From Paenibacillus alba (lineage in GTDB: Bacteria; Bacillota; Bacilli; Paenibacillales; NBRC-103111): DNA of 64,000 nt. The notes below the pieces were generated by a model, which was not told the DNA's origin, did no database searches, and worked only from the letters and a program-made list of their open reading frames with translations. Position numbers and translations under genes: made by a program. The stretch covers positions 149,289 to 213,288 of the forward strand of contig NZ_JABMKZ010000009.1 of the NCBI RefSeq assembly GCF_013204855.1, written 5' to 3'. Below are positions 9,234 to 16,943 of the stretch, piece by piece. Within the stretch, counting starts at the first letter, position 1. Every line of letters begins with the position of its first letter.

Positions 9234-10106
9234 ATGAAAATATCACGGGGAGAACAGATCTTTTATGCCATTAACTATGTACTGCTCGCGGTTATCGCTT
9301 TAACGTGCCTGATGCCGTTTATTCATATCGTGGCCTTATCGCTTAGCGAACGATCGGCAGTTGACTCGGGTCATGTCTTTTTCTGGCCGGTTGGTATACA
9401 GTTTACTGCCTATAAAATCTTTTTTATATCGAGCCCGGCTTTCCAAGCCTTTCGCAATAGCATTGTCATTACACTGGTCGGCGTTGTGTTAAGCTTGCTC
9501 GGCACTATTCTGGCAGCGTATCCCTTATCAAGATCTTATCTGATAGGGCGTCGCTATCTCGTATTGGCTATGGTGTTTACGATGCTGTTCTCGGGGGGAT
9601 TAATCCCAACCTACCTCATTGTGAAGCAAATGTCTTTGATTGATTCCTATTGGGCAATCTGGCTTACGGGATTCATCAGTACGTATAATATGCTTCTGAT
9701 GCGCAGCTATTTTGAGAATATTCCCTATGAGGTGCAGGAAGCAGCCCGCATTGACGGATGCAGCGATACATCGCTTCTGATCCGCATTATCCTGCCATTG
9801 TCACTCCCTATGCTGGCGACATTAGCGCTGTTCTATGGGATTAGTTATTGGAATTCCTTCATGAACGTGCTGATGTACATTAATAAAAGCAGCTTGCAGA
9901 ATTTGACGGTTATCGTTCAGGCGATGCTGCAAAAAAACGATCTTCTGAATTCGCCATCTTTGAATAACGAGGAGCAAGCCGCAGTAGCAACAGAGATGGT
10001 TAAGGCTGTCGGCGTTGTAATTATGGTCGTTCCGATGCTGGTTGTGTATCCCTTCCTCCAAAAGTATTTTGTGAAGGGCGTCATGCTGGGGTCTGTGAAG
10101 GGTTAA
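9234..10106 (+). CDS. Carbohydrate ABC transporter permease, YtcP/LplC type
   Basis: 290 aa, six predicted membrane segments, MalG-like partner of the preceding permease. It has the EAA loop 'EVQEAARIDGCSDTSLLIRIILP' split over 164-190 and the usual C-terminal ending 'KYFVKGVMLGSVKG' of the YtcP/LplC branch. It starts 20 bp after the first permease behind AAAAGGAGG. The pair would form the membrane channel for an oligosaccharide delivered by the lipoprotein encoded next. Confidence 0.93.
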   Translation: MKISRGEQIFYAINYVLLAVIALTCLMPFIHIVALSLSERSAVDSGHVFFWPVGIQFTAYKIFFISSPAFQAFRNSIVITLVGVVLSLLGTILAAYPLSRSYLIGRRYLVLAMVFTMLFSGGLIPTYLIVKQMSLIDSYWAIWLTGFISTYNMLLMRSYFENIPYEVQEAARIDGCSDTSLLIRIILPLSLPMLATLALFYGISYWNSFMNVLMYINKSSLQNLTVIVQAMLQKNDLLNSPSLNNEEQAAVATEMVKAVGVVIMVVPMLVVYPFLQKYFVKGVMLGSVKG

Positions 10107-10215
10107 TGATATTCAATCTGTTAATGGCTGACGCAGTTGATCTTCTGAAAGGTCTGCCTAATAAGGTGTTCCCGTTTAACAAAACTTCACAATAAATGAA
10201 TTGGGGGAAATGCGA

Positions 10216-11892
10216 ATGACGAACAAGAAAATGTGGTTGGGTGTAACAGTAGGGTTCGTAGCATTAGGGGCAACATTGGTGGGGTGCAGCAGCGACAAGA
10301 AGGAAACAACAACGCCTGCAACTGCAGCGGCATCAGCCAAATCAAGTGCGGCCAAACGTGGCGATGTCACGGCAACGATGTATGATCGTGGTGCGGTTCC
10401 AGCCTCAGAAGGATCGTACGAAGAAAATCGCTGGACCAAATGGATCAACCAGAATGGACCGGAAAATGTGAAGTATGTGCCGATTCTCCGCAGCGATTCA
10501 ACGAAGAAATTAAATGTGCTTTTTGCTTCCGGTTCGGCGCCGGACATCGTCAGTGAGTATAATACGCCGTTCCGTGGCAGTTTGTATGATCAAAAGCAGC
10601 TGCTCCCGATTGATGACATTTTAAAATACATGCCTGAATATCAAAAATTGCTGACACAATACCCGCAGCTCAAAAAGGCAGGAACGAAGCCGGACGGCAA
10701 GCTGTACGAAATTGGCAAAGTAAAAGAAGCTGTGCCTGCTCATCTCCTGCTGGTTCGAACCGACTGGTTGAAGAAGCTGAATCTTTCGATGCCTACAACG
10801 ACAGATGAATTGATGGCGGTAGCGAAGGCTTTTGCGGAAAATGATCCGGATGGCAACGGAAAGAAAGATACGTATGGCTTGAATATGAGTACGTATTCCG
10901 AGCAAGCAATTAATGAAATCTTCGGTGAAGGCTCTTCGAAGGACTTATTGGCTTGGGGCGTGAAGGATGGCAAAGTTATTCGTCAGTGGGACAATGAGCT
11001 TGCATCGCTTACTTTCAAAAAGAAACTCTACGACGATGGGATCATCGACAAGGATTATATTAATGACAAAGATGGCGCCAAAGCGAAGCAAGACTTCCTG
11101 AATGGCAAAATCGGGATTTATGTGAAATTTACCGGAGGTTGGTACGATTTCATGATGAACGACCTTCCAACTTTGAAGAAAAATGTTCCGACAGCGGATA
11201 TTGCGCCATTAGGTTATCCCAAATCACCGGTAGGTACGTTCACAGGGGCGATCGACAATCCGGTTCAAATGACGACTGTCATCAATGCCAAGGCCAAAGA
11301 TCCTGAAGCTGTAGGCCGTTATCTTGATTTTATGATGAAGCCGGAAACCGCTTTGAAAGTGATCAATGGCGATGAAGGAACGCACTGGAAGAAAGCAGCC
11401 AATGGCTGTCCACAAGCGATTGATCCAGCTAAATCCAAAAATGAAGTTGGCTATGCGGGCGACTACGAAATGTTCTACTCATCGGGTCAAGATAAATGCA
11501 GCTTTGTCCTAAGCGGCTTTAATGCGGAGGTGCCTGAGCAAAAGGCTGCCATGGATATGTATAAAGAGATTCAAAAAGTGTACTTTGACCCGCAAAGAGA
11601 GTATCCCGGTCTCACGGTTGGGGAACATATGCCGGTGTACAACGCTGATCTGCAAATTATCAATACGACCATTTTGAAGGAAAAAGGCGATCTCTTCGTT
11701 AAAGCGATTATTAGCGGAAGCAAATACAGTCCTGAACAAGCAATTAAGGATTCCCAGGCAGCATGGGACAAAGCAGGCGGCAAGCAGCTCGAAGATTTCA
11801 TGAACAAATGGTACCAAGAAAACAAAGATAAAGCATTCCTTGCCAAAGATGTGCTCGCTATCGCGAAACAGCAAATGGAGCAAGTGAAGTAA
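10216..11892 (+). CDS. Extracellular solute-binding lipoprotein, LplA/YtcQ type
   Basis: 558 aa. The signal peptide ends in a lipobox 'LVGC' with Cys24 as the lipid anchor, then a Ser/Ala/Thr-rich linker and a large CUT1 binding domain; ~560 residues is typical of LplA/YtcQ proteins for oligo-uronides. In-frame TTG (10201) and ATG (10210) lie upstream, but GGGGGA at 10203-10208 is correctly spaced only for the ATG at 10216. A 'DPDGNGKKDTYGLN' stretch resembles the calcium-like loop common in these proteins. The ligand is inferred to be a pectin fragment from the GH105 gene downstream. Confidence 0.92.
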   Translation: MTNKKMWLGVTVGFVALGATLVGCSSDKKETTTPATAAASAKSSAAKRGDVTATMYDRGAVPASEGSYEENRWTKWINQNGPENVKYVPILRSDSTKKLNVLFASGSAPDIVSEYNTPFRGSLYDQKQLLPIDDILKYMPEYQKLLTQYPQLKKAGTKPDGKLYEIGKVKEAVPAHLLLVRTDWLKKLNLSMPTTTDELMAVAKAFAENDPDGNGKKDTYGLNMSTYSEQAINEIFGEGSSKDLLAWGVKDGKVIRQWDNELASLTFKKKLYDDGIIDKDYINDKDGAKAKQDFLNGKIGIYVKFTGGWYDFMMNDLPTLKKNVPTADIAPLGYPKSPVGTFTGAIDNPVQMTTVINAKAKDPEAVGRYLDFMMKPETALKVINGDEGTHWKKAANGCPQAIDPAKSKNEVGYAGDYEMFYSSGQDKCSFVLSGFNAEVPEQKAAMDMYKEIQKVYFDPQREYPGLTVGEHMPVYNADLQIINTTILKEKGDLFVKAIISGSKYSPEQAIKDSQAAWDKAGGKQLEDFMNKWYQENKDKAFLAKDVLAIAKQQMEQVK

Positions 11893-12011
11893 TTTATAGG
11901 GTTAGCGAGACAGGGCAGGGTGGGGAGGTCCGTTACACCGTTAGTTGGACGGATTTCCCTTGACGGTTCGGCATCGTTGTCACAGTCATTTCAGCTTGGG
12001 AGGAAACGGGA

Positions 12012-13091
12012 ATGAGTAAGCTAAACGTAGCCATTATTGGCTGTGGTGGTATTGCCTTAGGGAAACATTTGCCCAGTTTGCACAAAATAGAGCAAGTGGC
12101 GATTGTCGGATTTTATGATATCTCACTCGAACGAGCTCAGGAAGCGGCTGCCAAGTACGGTGCGCCTAATGCAAAGGTATACGGCAGCTACTCGGAGCTG
12201 CTGGATGATTCTTCTATTGAAGTCGTACATATTTGCACGCCTAACGTTTCACATGCAGAAATTTCGATTGCCGCTTTGGAAGCAGGCAAGCATGTCATGT
12301 GCGAGAAACCGATGGCGAAGACAGCTGCGGACGCTCGTCGCATGGTGGAAGCTGCTAAGCGTACGGGGAAAAAATTGACGATTGGTTACAACAATCGCTT
12401 TCGCGCTGACAGTCAGTATTTGAAGCAAATTATTGCGGATGGTGATCTGGGCGAGATTTATTTCGCCAAAGCACATGCGGTTCGCAGACGTGGCGTGCCT
12501 ACTTGGGGTGTTTTTCTGGATGAAGAGAAGCAAGGCGGAGGCCCGCTGATTGATATTGGCACACATGCCCTCGATTTGACGCTGTGGATGATGAATAACT
12601 ATGAACCTAAGGTAGTGCTGGGCACTGCTTATCATAAGCTTTCCCGCAAAGAAAATGCCGCCAATTCCTGGGGGCCGTGGGACCCGAAGAAATTCAAAGT
12701 AGAAGATTCAGCATTTGCCATGATTGTCATGAAAAATGGCGCAACCATTATGGTGGAAGCGAGCTGGGCATTAAATACACTCGATACGAAAGAAGCGAAA
12801 TGCACGCTTTGCGGTACGGAAGGCGGCGCAGATATGCAGGATGGCTTGCGCATCAACGGTGAAAACCATAGCCGGTTGTATATGAATCAGCTGCAATTCG
12901 AAGCGAAGGGCGCAGACTTTTACGAAGGTAAAAAAGAAAGCATGCAGGATAAGGAAATCCGTCTATGGATTGAAGCCGTTATTCACGACAGAGAGCCTGT
13001 CGTAACACCGGAACAATCGTGTGTCGTGTCGGAGATTCTGGAAGCGATCTATGAATCGAATCGGACGGGGAAAGCGGTCTATTTTGACTAA
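12012..13091 (+). CDS. Gfo/Idh/MocA family NAD(P)-dependent oxidoreductase
   Basis: 359 aa. It has an N-terminal Rossmann motif 'AIIGCGGIALGKH' (8-20), the catalytic-lysine signature 'CEKPMAK' (98-104) and a C-terminal alpha/beta domain with 'GGGPLIDIGTHALDLTLWMM', where the Gly-Gly-x-x-x-D-x-G-x-H pattern is typical of sugar dehydrogenases in the family. It follows the lipoprotein gene by 119 bp, with GGGAGG before the ATG. Relatives sit in rhamnogalacturonan clusters (YteT-like). The substrate could be a uronic acid, an inositol or another sugar; the sequence does not decide this. Confidence 0.9.
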   Translation: MSKLNVAIIGCGGIALGKHLPSLHKIEQVAIVGFYDISLERAQEAAAKYGAPNAKVYGSYSELLDDSSIEVVHICTPNVSHAEISIAALEAGKHVMCEKPMAKTAADARRMVEAAKRTGKKLTIGYNNRFRADSQYLKQIIADGDLGEIYFAKAHAVRRRGVPTWGVFLDEEKQGGGPLIDIGTHALDLTLWMMNNYEPKVVLGTAYHKLSRKENAANSWGPWDPKKFKVEDSAFAMIVMKNGATIMVEASWALNTLDTKEAKCTLCGTEGGADMQDGLRINGENHSRLYMNQLQFEAKGADFYEGKKESMQDKEIRLWIEAVIHDREPVVTPEQSCVVSEILEAIYESNRTGKAVYFD

Positions 13092-13113
13092 ACAGAGGGA
13101 AGAGGCTGTCCAC

Positions 13114-14130
13114 ATGATAAAAGTCGCCATCTTAAGCTATTGGCATGTTCATGCCAAGGATTATGCGCGTATGGCCGCCGAGCACCCTGATACGGAAATT
13201 ATCGCTGTATGGGATGAAAGCTCGGAAAGAGGACGCCAGAAGGCAGAGGAACTCGGGGTTCCGTTCTATGAAGATTTGTCGGCCCTTTTGGCAAAACCGG
13301 ATCTGGATGCCGTCATTGTCGTTACGCCAACTACGCAGCATCGCGAGGTGATGATCGCCGCAGCGGAGGCAGGCAAGCATATTTTCACAGAGAAGGTCGT
13401 TGCGGTTACAACGAAAGAATGCAACGAAATTCTGGCAGCTGTAGAAGCAGCCGGGATTAAGCTTATGGTTTCGCTACCGCGTCTCTACACAGGTTTTACA
13501 CAGGCTGCCCAACGCCTCATTCATGAAGGAGCACTGGGTGTAGTAACGACAGTTCGCATACGACTTGCCCATAACGGAGCGCTGCCGACAGAAGCGAATC
13601 CGCAGGGCTCGTTGCCTGCTCACTTTTTCGAGCGGCAAGAGAGCGGAGGCGGCGCGATGATCGATCTCGGCTGCCACCCGATGTATTTGACGAGGTTGTT
13701 TCTGGGACTGCCCGAAAGCGTAAGCGCTGGATATGGCTATATCACAGGGCGCGAGGTGGAGGATAGCGCTGTGACGATTTTGCATTACGCCAGTGGAGCT
13801 TTGGGAATCGTTGAAGCTGGGTTCGTGAACAGCTATTCGCAATTCAACATCGAGGTGCAGGGCACGGAAGGCAGCATTATGTACGACAGAAGCGATAACA
13901 AATTGGTTGCTCGCAGTGCAAAGCTTGGTGGAACAAGCGGATGGCAGGAAGTGGCGGATGCGGCAGCTCCGACTGCTTCCGCTTTTGAGCAATGGGTATC
14001 TCATATTCAGGCTGGGACGAAGGCAGCAGAGAATATTGAGCTGGCACGTGATTTAACCCGTTTAATGGAAGCTTCCAATTTGTCGGCCCGATCCGGTACG
14101 GCCTATCGGCTGAGTGACCTTTCAGAGTAA
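13114..14130 (+). CDS. Gfo/Idh/MocA family oxidoreductase (second copy)
   Basis: 338 aa; only the family is certain. The frame is open from 13021 inside the previous gene, but the ATG at 13114 gives a proper family N-terminus ('MIKVAILSYWHVHAKDY'). The dinucleotide fold begins with 'AILSYWHVHA' rather than the classical GxGxxG, so the glycine-rich loop is degenerate. The lysine motif appears as 'FTEKVVAV' instead of EKP. The C-terminal half keeps 'GGGAMIDLGCHPMYL'. It may be a dehydrogenase with altered cofactor contacts or work with its neighbour on the same sugar. Confidence 0.85.
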   Translation: MIKVAILSYWHVHAKDYARMAAEHPDTEIIAVWDESSERGRQKAEELGVPFYEDLSALLAKPDLDAVIVVTPTTQHREVMIAAAEAGKHIFTEKVVAVTTKECNEILAAVEAAGIKLMVSLPRLYTGFTQAAQRLIHEGALGVVTTVRIRLAHNGALPTEANPQGSLPAHFFERQESGGGAMIDLGCHPMYLTRLFLGLPESVSAGYGYITGREVEDSAVTILHYASGALGIVEAGFVNSYSQFNIEVQGTEGSIMYDRSDNKLVARSAKLGGTSGWQEVADAAAPTASAFEQWVSHIQAGTKAAENIELARDLTRLMEASNLSARSGTAYRLSDLSE

Positions 14131-14144
14131 CGATCTCTTGCGAA

Positions 14145-14191
14145 AAGGCCAGTTCATCCCCTGCAGGTTGGCATGGGCTGTCTGGTTTTTT
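14145..14191 (+). terminator. Possible weak stem-loop followed by a T run
   Basis: CCAG and CCC pair with GGG and CTGG across a large loop, followed by TTTTTT. The stem is broken. It could lower read-through between the second oxidoreductase and the isomerase-like gene; it may not be functional. Confidence 0.35.
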
Positions 14192-14231
14192 CTGTTTTTG
14201 GACGTTGGATGAAGCTTAAGGAGGATGAACC

Positions 14232-15179
14232 ATGGTAGATAAAGGCAGCTATTCATTTTCAACTTGTTGGAATATTAAAAGGCACACGGTTGGCAGAGAG
14301 ATGATCGAAGAGATCAAGGAACTCGGCTTTCGCTACGTGGAACTGAATTATAACGTGACCGAAGATATGATGCGAACGATTGAGCCTATGATTGAAAAAG
14401 GTGAAATAGGCGTATCCAGCGTGCATAATGTTTTTCCTTTTATTGATGATAAGGACTATGATACGGACTCTGTCATGTTGGGTTTCGATGATGAAGAGAA
14501 GCGCAAACGCTCTGTGGAGCTGTTGATTCGTTCGATGGAATATGCCAATCGGTACGGGGCCAAAGCCGTCGTTGTTCACCCAGGCGAGGTGCCTTTTGAC
14601 GACAATATCGATTCAGCTTTAAAAAAGCTCTACCGTGAACAGGGCAAGGATTCAGCAGCGTACCAACAGCTGTGGCAAGAGATGCTGGAGCGTCGCGAGC
14701 GCTTAAGTCCCTTATATACGAAACGGATTCAAGAAAGTTTGGAAATCGTCAGCGAGCATGCTGCGCAAAAAGGCTGGGATATCGCGCTTGGCATTGAAAC
14801 AAGATCGCGCTGTTATCAGATGCCGTCGCTTATGGAGGCCAAGACGATCTGCGAGAATTTGAAAGGCGGACCTGTACGCCTGTGGTACGATATCGGGCAC
14901 GCCATGATGATGGATCGCATGGGCTTGTATGACAATTTGAAAGAGCTGGAAGAGGTCAAACCATATATCTATGGCGTTCATATCCATGAAACGCTGGAAT
15001 TGTCCGATCATTGGTGCCCGTATGTGCACAGCAAGGATTTGGAGTACTTCGATCATTTTCTGGAAGCGATCAATTTCGCCAAGGTGAAAGTATATGAATT
15101 AAAGGCTGTATGCCAGCCGGCAGAAATTGACGAAAGTCATCAATTGATCACAACCAAAATCTCAGCGCTGAAAGGATAA
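14232..15179 (+). CDS. Sugar phosphate isomerase/epimerase-like TIM-barrel protein
   Basis: 315 aa, xylose-isomerase-like AP-endonuclease-2 fold. Supporting stretches are 'ELGFRYVELNYNV', 'YGAKAVVVHPGEVPFD', 'ALGIETRSRCYQMP', 'RLWYDIGHAMMMD' and 'YIYGVHIHETLELSDHWCP'. The conserved His/Glu/Asp positions could build a divalent-metal site. It starts behind AAGGAGG and lies between the oxidoreductases and two large catabolic proteins, which points to a sugar or uronate isomerase. No specific enzyme is recognised. Confidence 0.8.
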   Translation: MVDKGSYSFSTCWNIKRHTVGREMIEEIKELGFRYVELNYNVTEDMMRTIEPMIEKGEIGVSSVHNVFPFIDDKDYDTDSVMLGFDDEEKRKRSVELLIRSMEYANRYGAKAVVVHPGEVPFDDNIDSALKKLYREQGKDSAAYQQLWQEMLERRERLSPLYTKRIQESLEIVSEHAAQKGWDIALGIETRSRCYQMPSLMEAKTICENLKGGPVRLWYDIGHAMMMDRMGLYDNLKELEEVKPYIYGVHIHETLELSDHWCPYVHSKDLEYFDHFLEAINFAKVKVYELKAVCQPAEIDESHQLITTKISALKG

Positions 15180-15191
15180 AAGGTGACCCGC

Positions 15192-16928
15192 ATGGATGCT
15201 ATTTATCATCATTTAGTCAAGATCAACGACGATTACACCACGTCTACGCTGCCGCTTCAAATCCTTGATCCCAGTTCCAAATATGACGGCGGTATTAGGG
15301 ATGAAACGGGGATTGCCCGCGCTAGTCATATGAGCTCTCCAAGCATCATGGCATGCTGGGTTTCGGCTTTAGTGAACGAGGATTCGCGCTATTATCACGA
15401 CGAAACGCTGCTGGCAGCACTCGACAAGGCTGCGCAGTTTATGCTTAATCGCCAGCATCCGGATGGTACTGTGTCGCTTGGCTCCACGAACTATAATTCG
15501 CCGCCGGATACAGGTTTCGTCGTTGGCGGCGTGACGCAGATGTATCAACTGCTGGAGCAGCAGAATTGGGCAGCAGTGGAACCTGCTCAGGCCAAGCTAA
15601 AGCTTTTTCTGGAACGAACGATTCCAGCTATGCTGACCGGTGGCTGCCATACGCCTAACCATCGTTGGGTAATAACGGCAGCTCTTGCCCTGCTGTTTGA
15701 CATTTTTCCAATGCCTCAGCTGGCAGCTAGAGCTAATGAATGGTTGGCAGAGGGCCTGGATATTACGGAAGATGGCGAGTGGACTGAACGGAGTAATGGC
15801 ATCTACAATGCGGTCAGCGATATTGCGCTCTATCATACAGCACGATTATTAAACCGTCCTGAGCTCTTGGAGGGCGTGCGCCGCAATTTGAACATGATGA
15901 TGTATTTAGTCCATCCCTCAGGTGAAGTCGTCACGGATTATTCGGGACGCCAAGATTTCGGGCAGACCTATGATATGGCAACCTATTTCTTGATTTATCG
16001 GCTTATGGCTGCGCATGACCGCAATCCGTTGTTTGCGGCGATGTCCGATTATGCGGGCACTTTTATTCGCAAAGCAGAAGGCGTAAATAACAACGCACTG
16101 CTTGGTCTGCTGCTGTATCCTGACACAGCGATTCGTGATTTAGAACGCGCTGAGCTGCCGGAGCAATATACGCTGATGATTAACGAGAAGCACCCGATTG
16201 ATGAGCATTTGCAGCGCATGGAACGTGTTGGCCATCATATGAAGATTCAGCACAGCAGCATGCATGTTGCATTCGGTGCCCCCATCGTGCGCATTCGCGA
16301 TCACGATCTTAGCGTGACAATGATGCCTTTGGCGCCATCCTTTTTCTCACTTCGTCACGGGAAAGTTCGACTGCTGGGCATCAAGCTGTCCACCTCTTTT
16401 TCGCCAGGCATCATCAAGTTTGATCGTTTGACCGCCGAAGCGGGCAGCTACAAGCTGAGCACCATCATGGAAAAAGGGTATAGCGGGCCTATTCCGCGTA
16501 AGCATTTGCCTGATAGACGGAATCAAACAGGAGGCAGCCCTTGGTACCTGCTGCCGCATCAGCATCGGCCAATGACGCATTTGCAAACCCATGAAATTCA
16601 GGCGGAAATGACAGCTGGTGAATCCGAGTGGCAGATTCGCATTCATTCGGATGCGCGTGAAGATGTATTTACGCAGCTAACTTTTATACTGGGAGACGAA
16701 GGTCAAGTTAGCGGTATGGGATTGGAGAATGTCGGAGAAGGGAAGTACTTCCTGAAAAGCGGCGCAATGAAGTACGAAGTTGAAGGCGAAGCCATTGAGA
16801 TATCCTCAGGTGCCTATGAGCACTTACTGCCTGTTCTGCGTGAAGATCAGCATCCAGCAGGCTGCCAATATGTCCATGTAAATTTGGTAACGCCATTCGA
16901 TTATACATGTAAGATCCGTTTGCTTTAG
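15192..16928 (+). CDS. Unrecognised large cytoplasmic protein, probable carbohydrate-active enzyme
   Basis: 578 aa from the ATG at 15192; an upstream GTG (15183) overlaps the AAAGGTG ribosome site and is less likely. There is no signal peptide and no membrane segment. Residues ~1-310 are rich in helices and aromatic residues ('MACWVSALVNEDSRYYHDE', 'TGGCHTPNHRWVITAALAL', 'WTERSNGIYNAVSDIALYH'), as in alpha/alpha-toroid lyases and hydrolases. The rest is beta-rich. The 'CHTPNHRWV' and 'DFGQTYDMATYFL' segments look like active-site material. It is followed 15 bp later by the GH105-type gene. A lyase or heparinase-like role is possible, but I cannot name a family. Confidence 0.75.
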   Translation: MDAIYHHLVKINDDYTTSTLPLQILDPSSKYDGGIRDETGIARASHMSSPSIMACWVSALVNEDSRYYHDETLLAALDKAAQFMLNRQHPDGTVSLGSTNYNSPPDTGFVVGGVTQMYQLLEQQNWAAVEPAQAKLKLFLERTIPAMLTGGCHTPNHRWVITAALALLFDIFPMPQLAARANEWLAEGLDITEDGEWTERSNGIYNAVSDIALYHTARLLNRPELLEGVRRNLNMMMYLVHPSGEVVTDYSGRQDFGQTYDMATYFLIYRLMAAHDRNPLFAAMSDYAGTFIRKAEGVNNNALLGLLLYPDTAIRDLERAELPEQYTLMINEKHPIDEHLQRMERVGHHMKIQHSSMHVAFGAPIVRIRDHDLSVTMMPLAPSFFSLRHGKVRLLGIKLSTSFSPGIIKFDRLTAEAGSYKLSTIMEKGYSGPIPRKHLPDRRNQTGGSPWYLLPHQHRPMTHLQTHEIQAEMTAGESEWQIRIHSDAREDVFTQLTFILGDEGQVSGMGLENVGEGKYFLKSGAMKYEVEGEAIEISSGAYEHLLPVLREDQHPAGCQYVHVNLVTPFDYTCKIRLL

Positions 16929-16943
16929 GAGGTGAAGCCCGAG

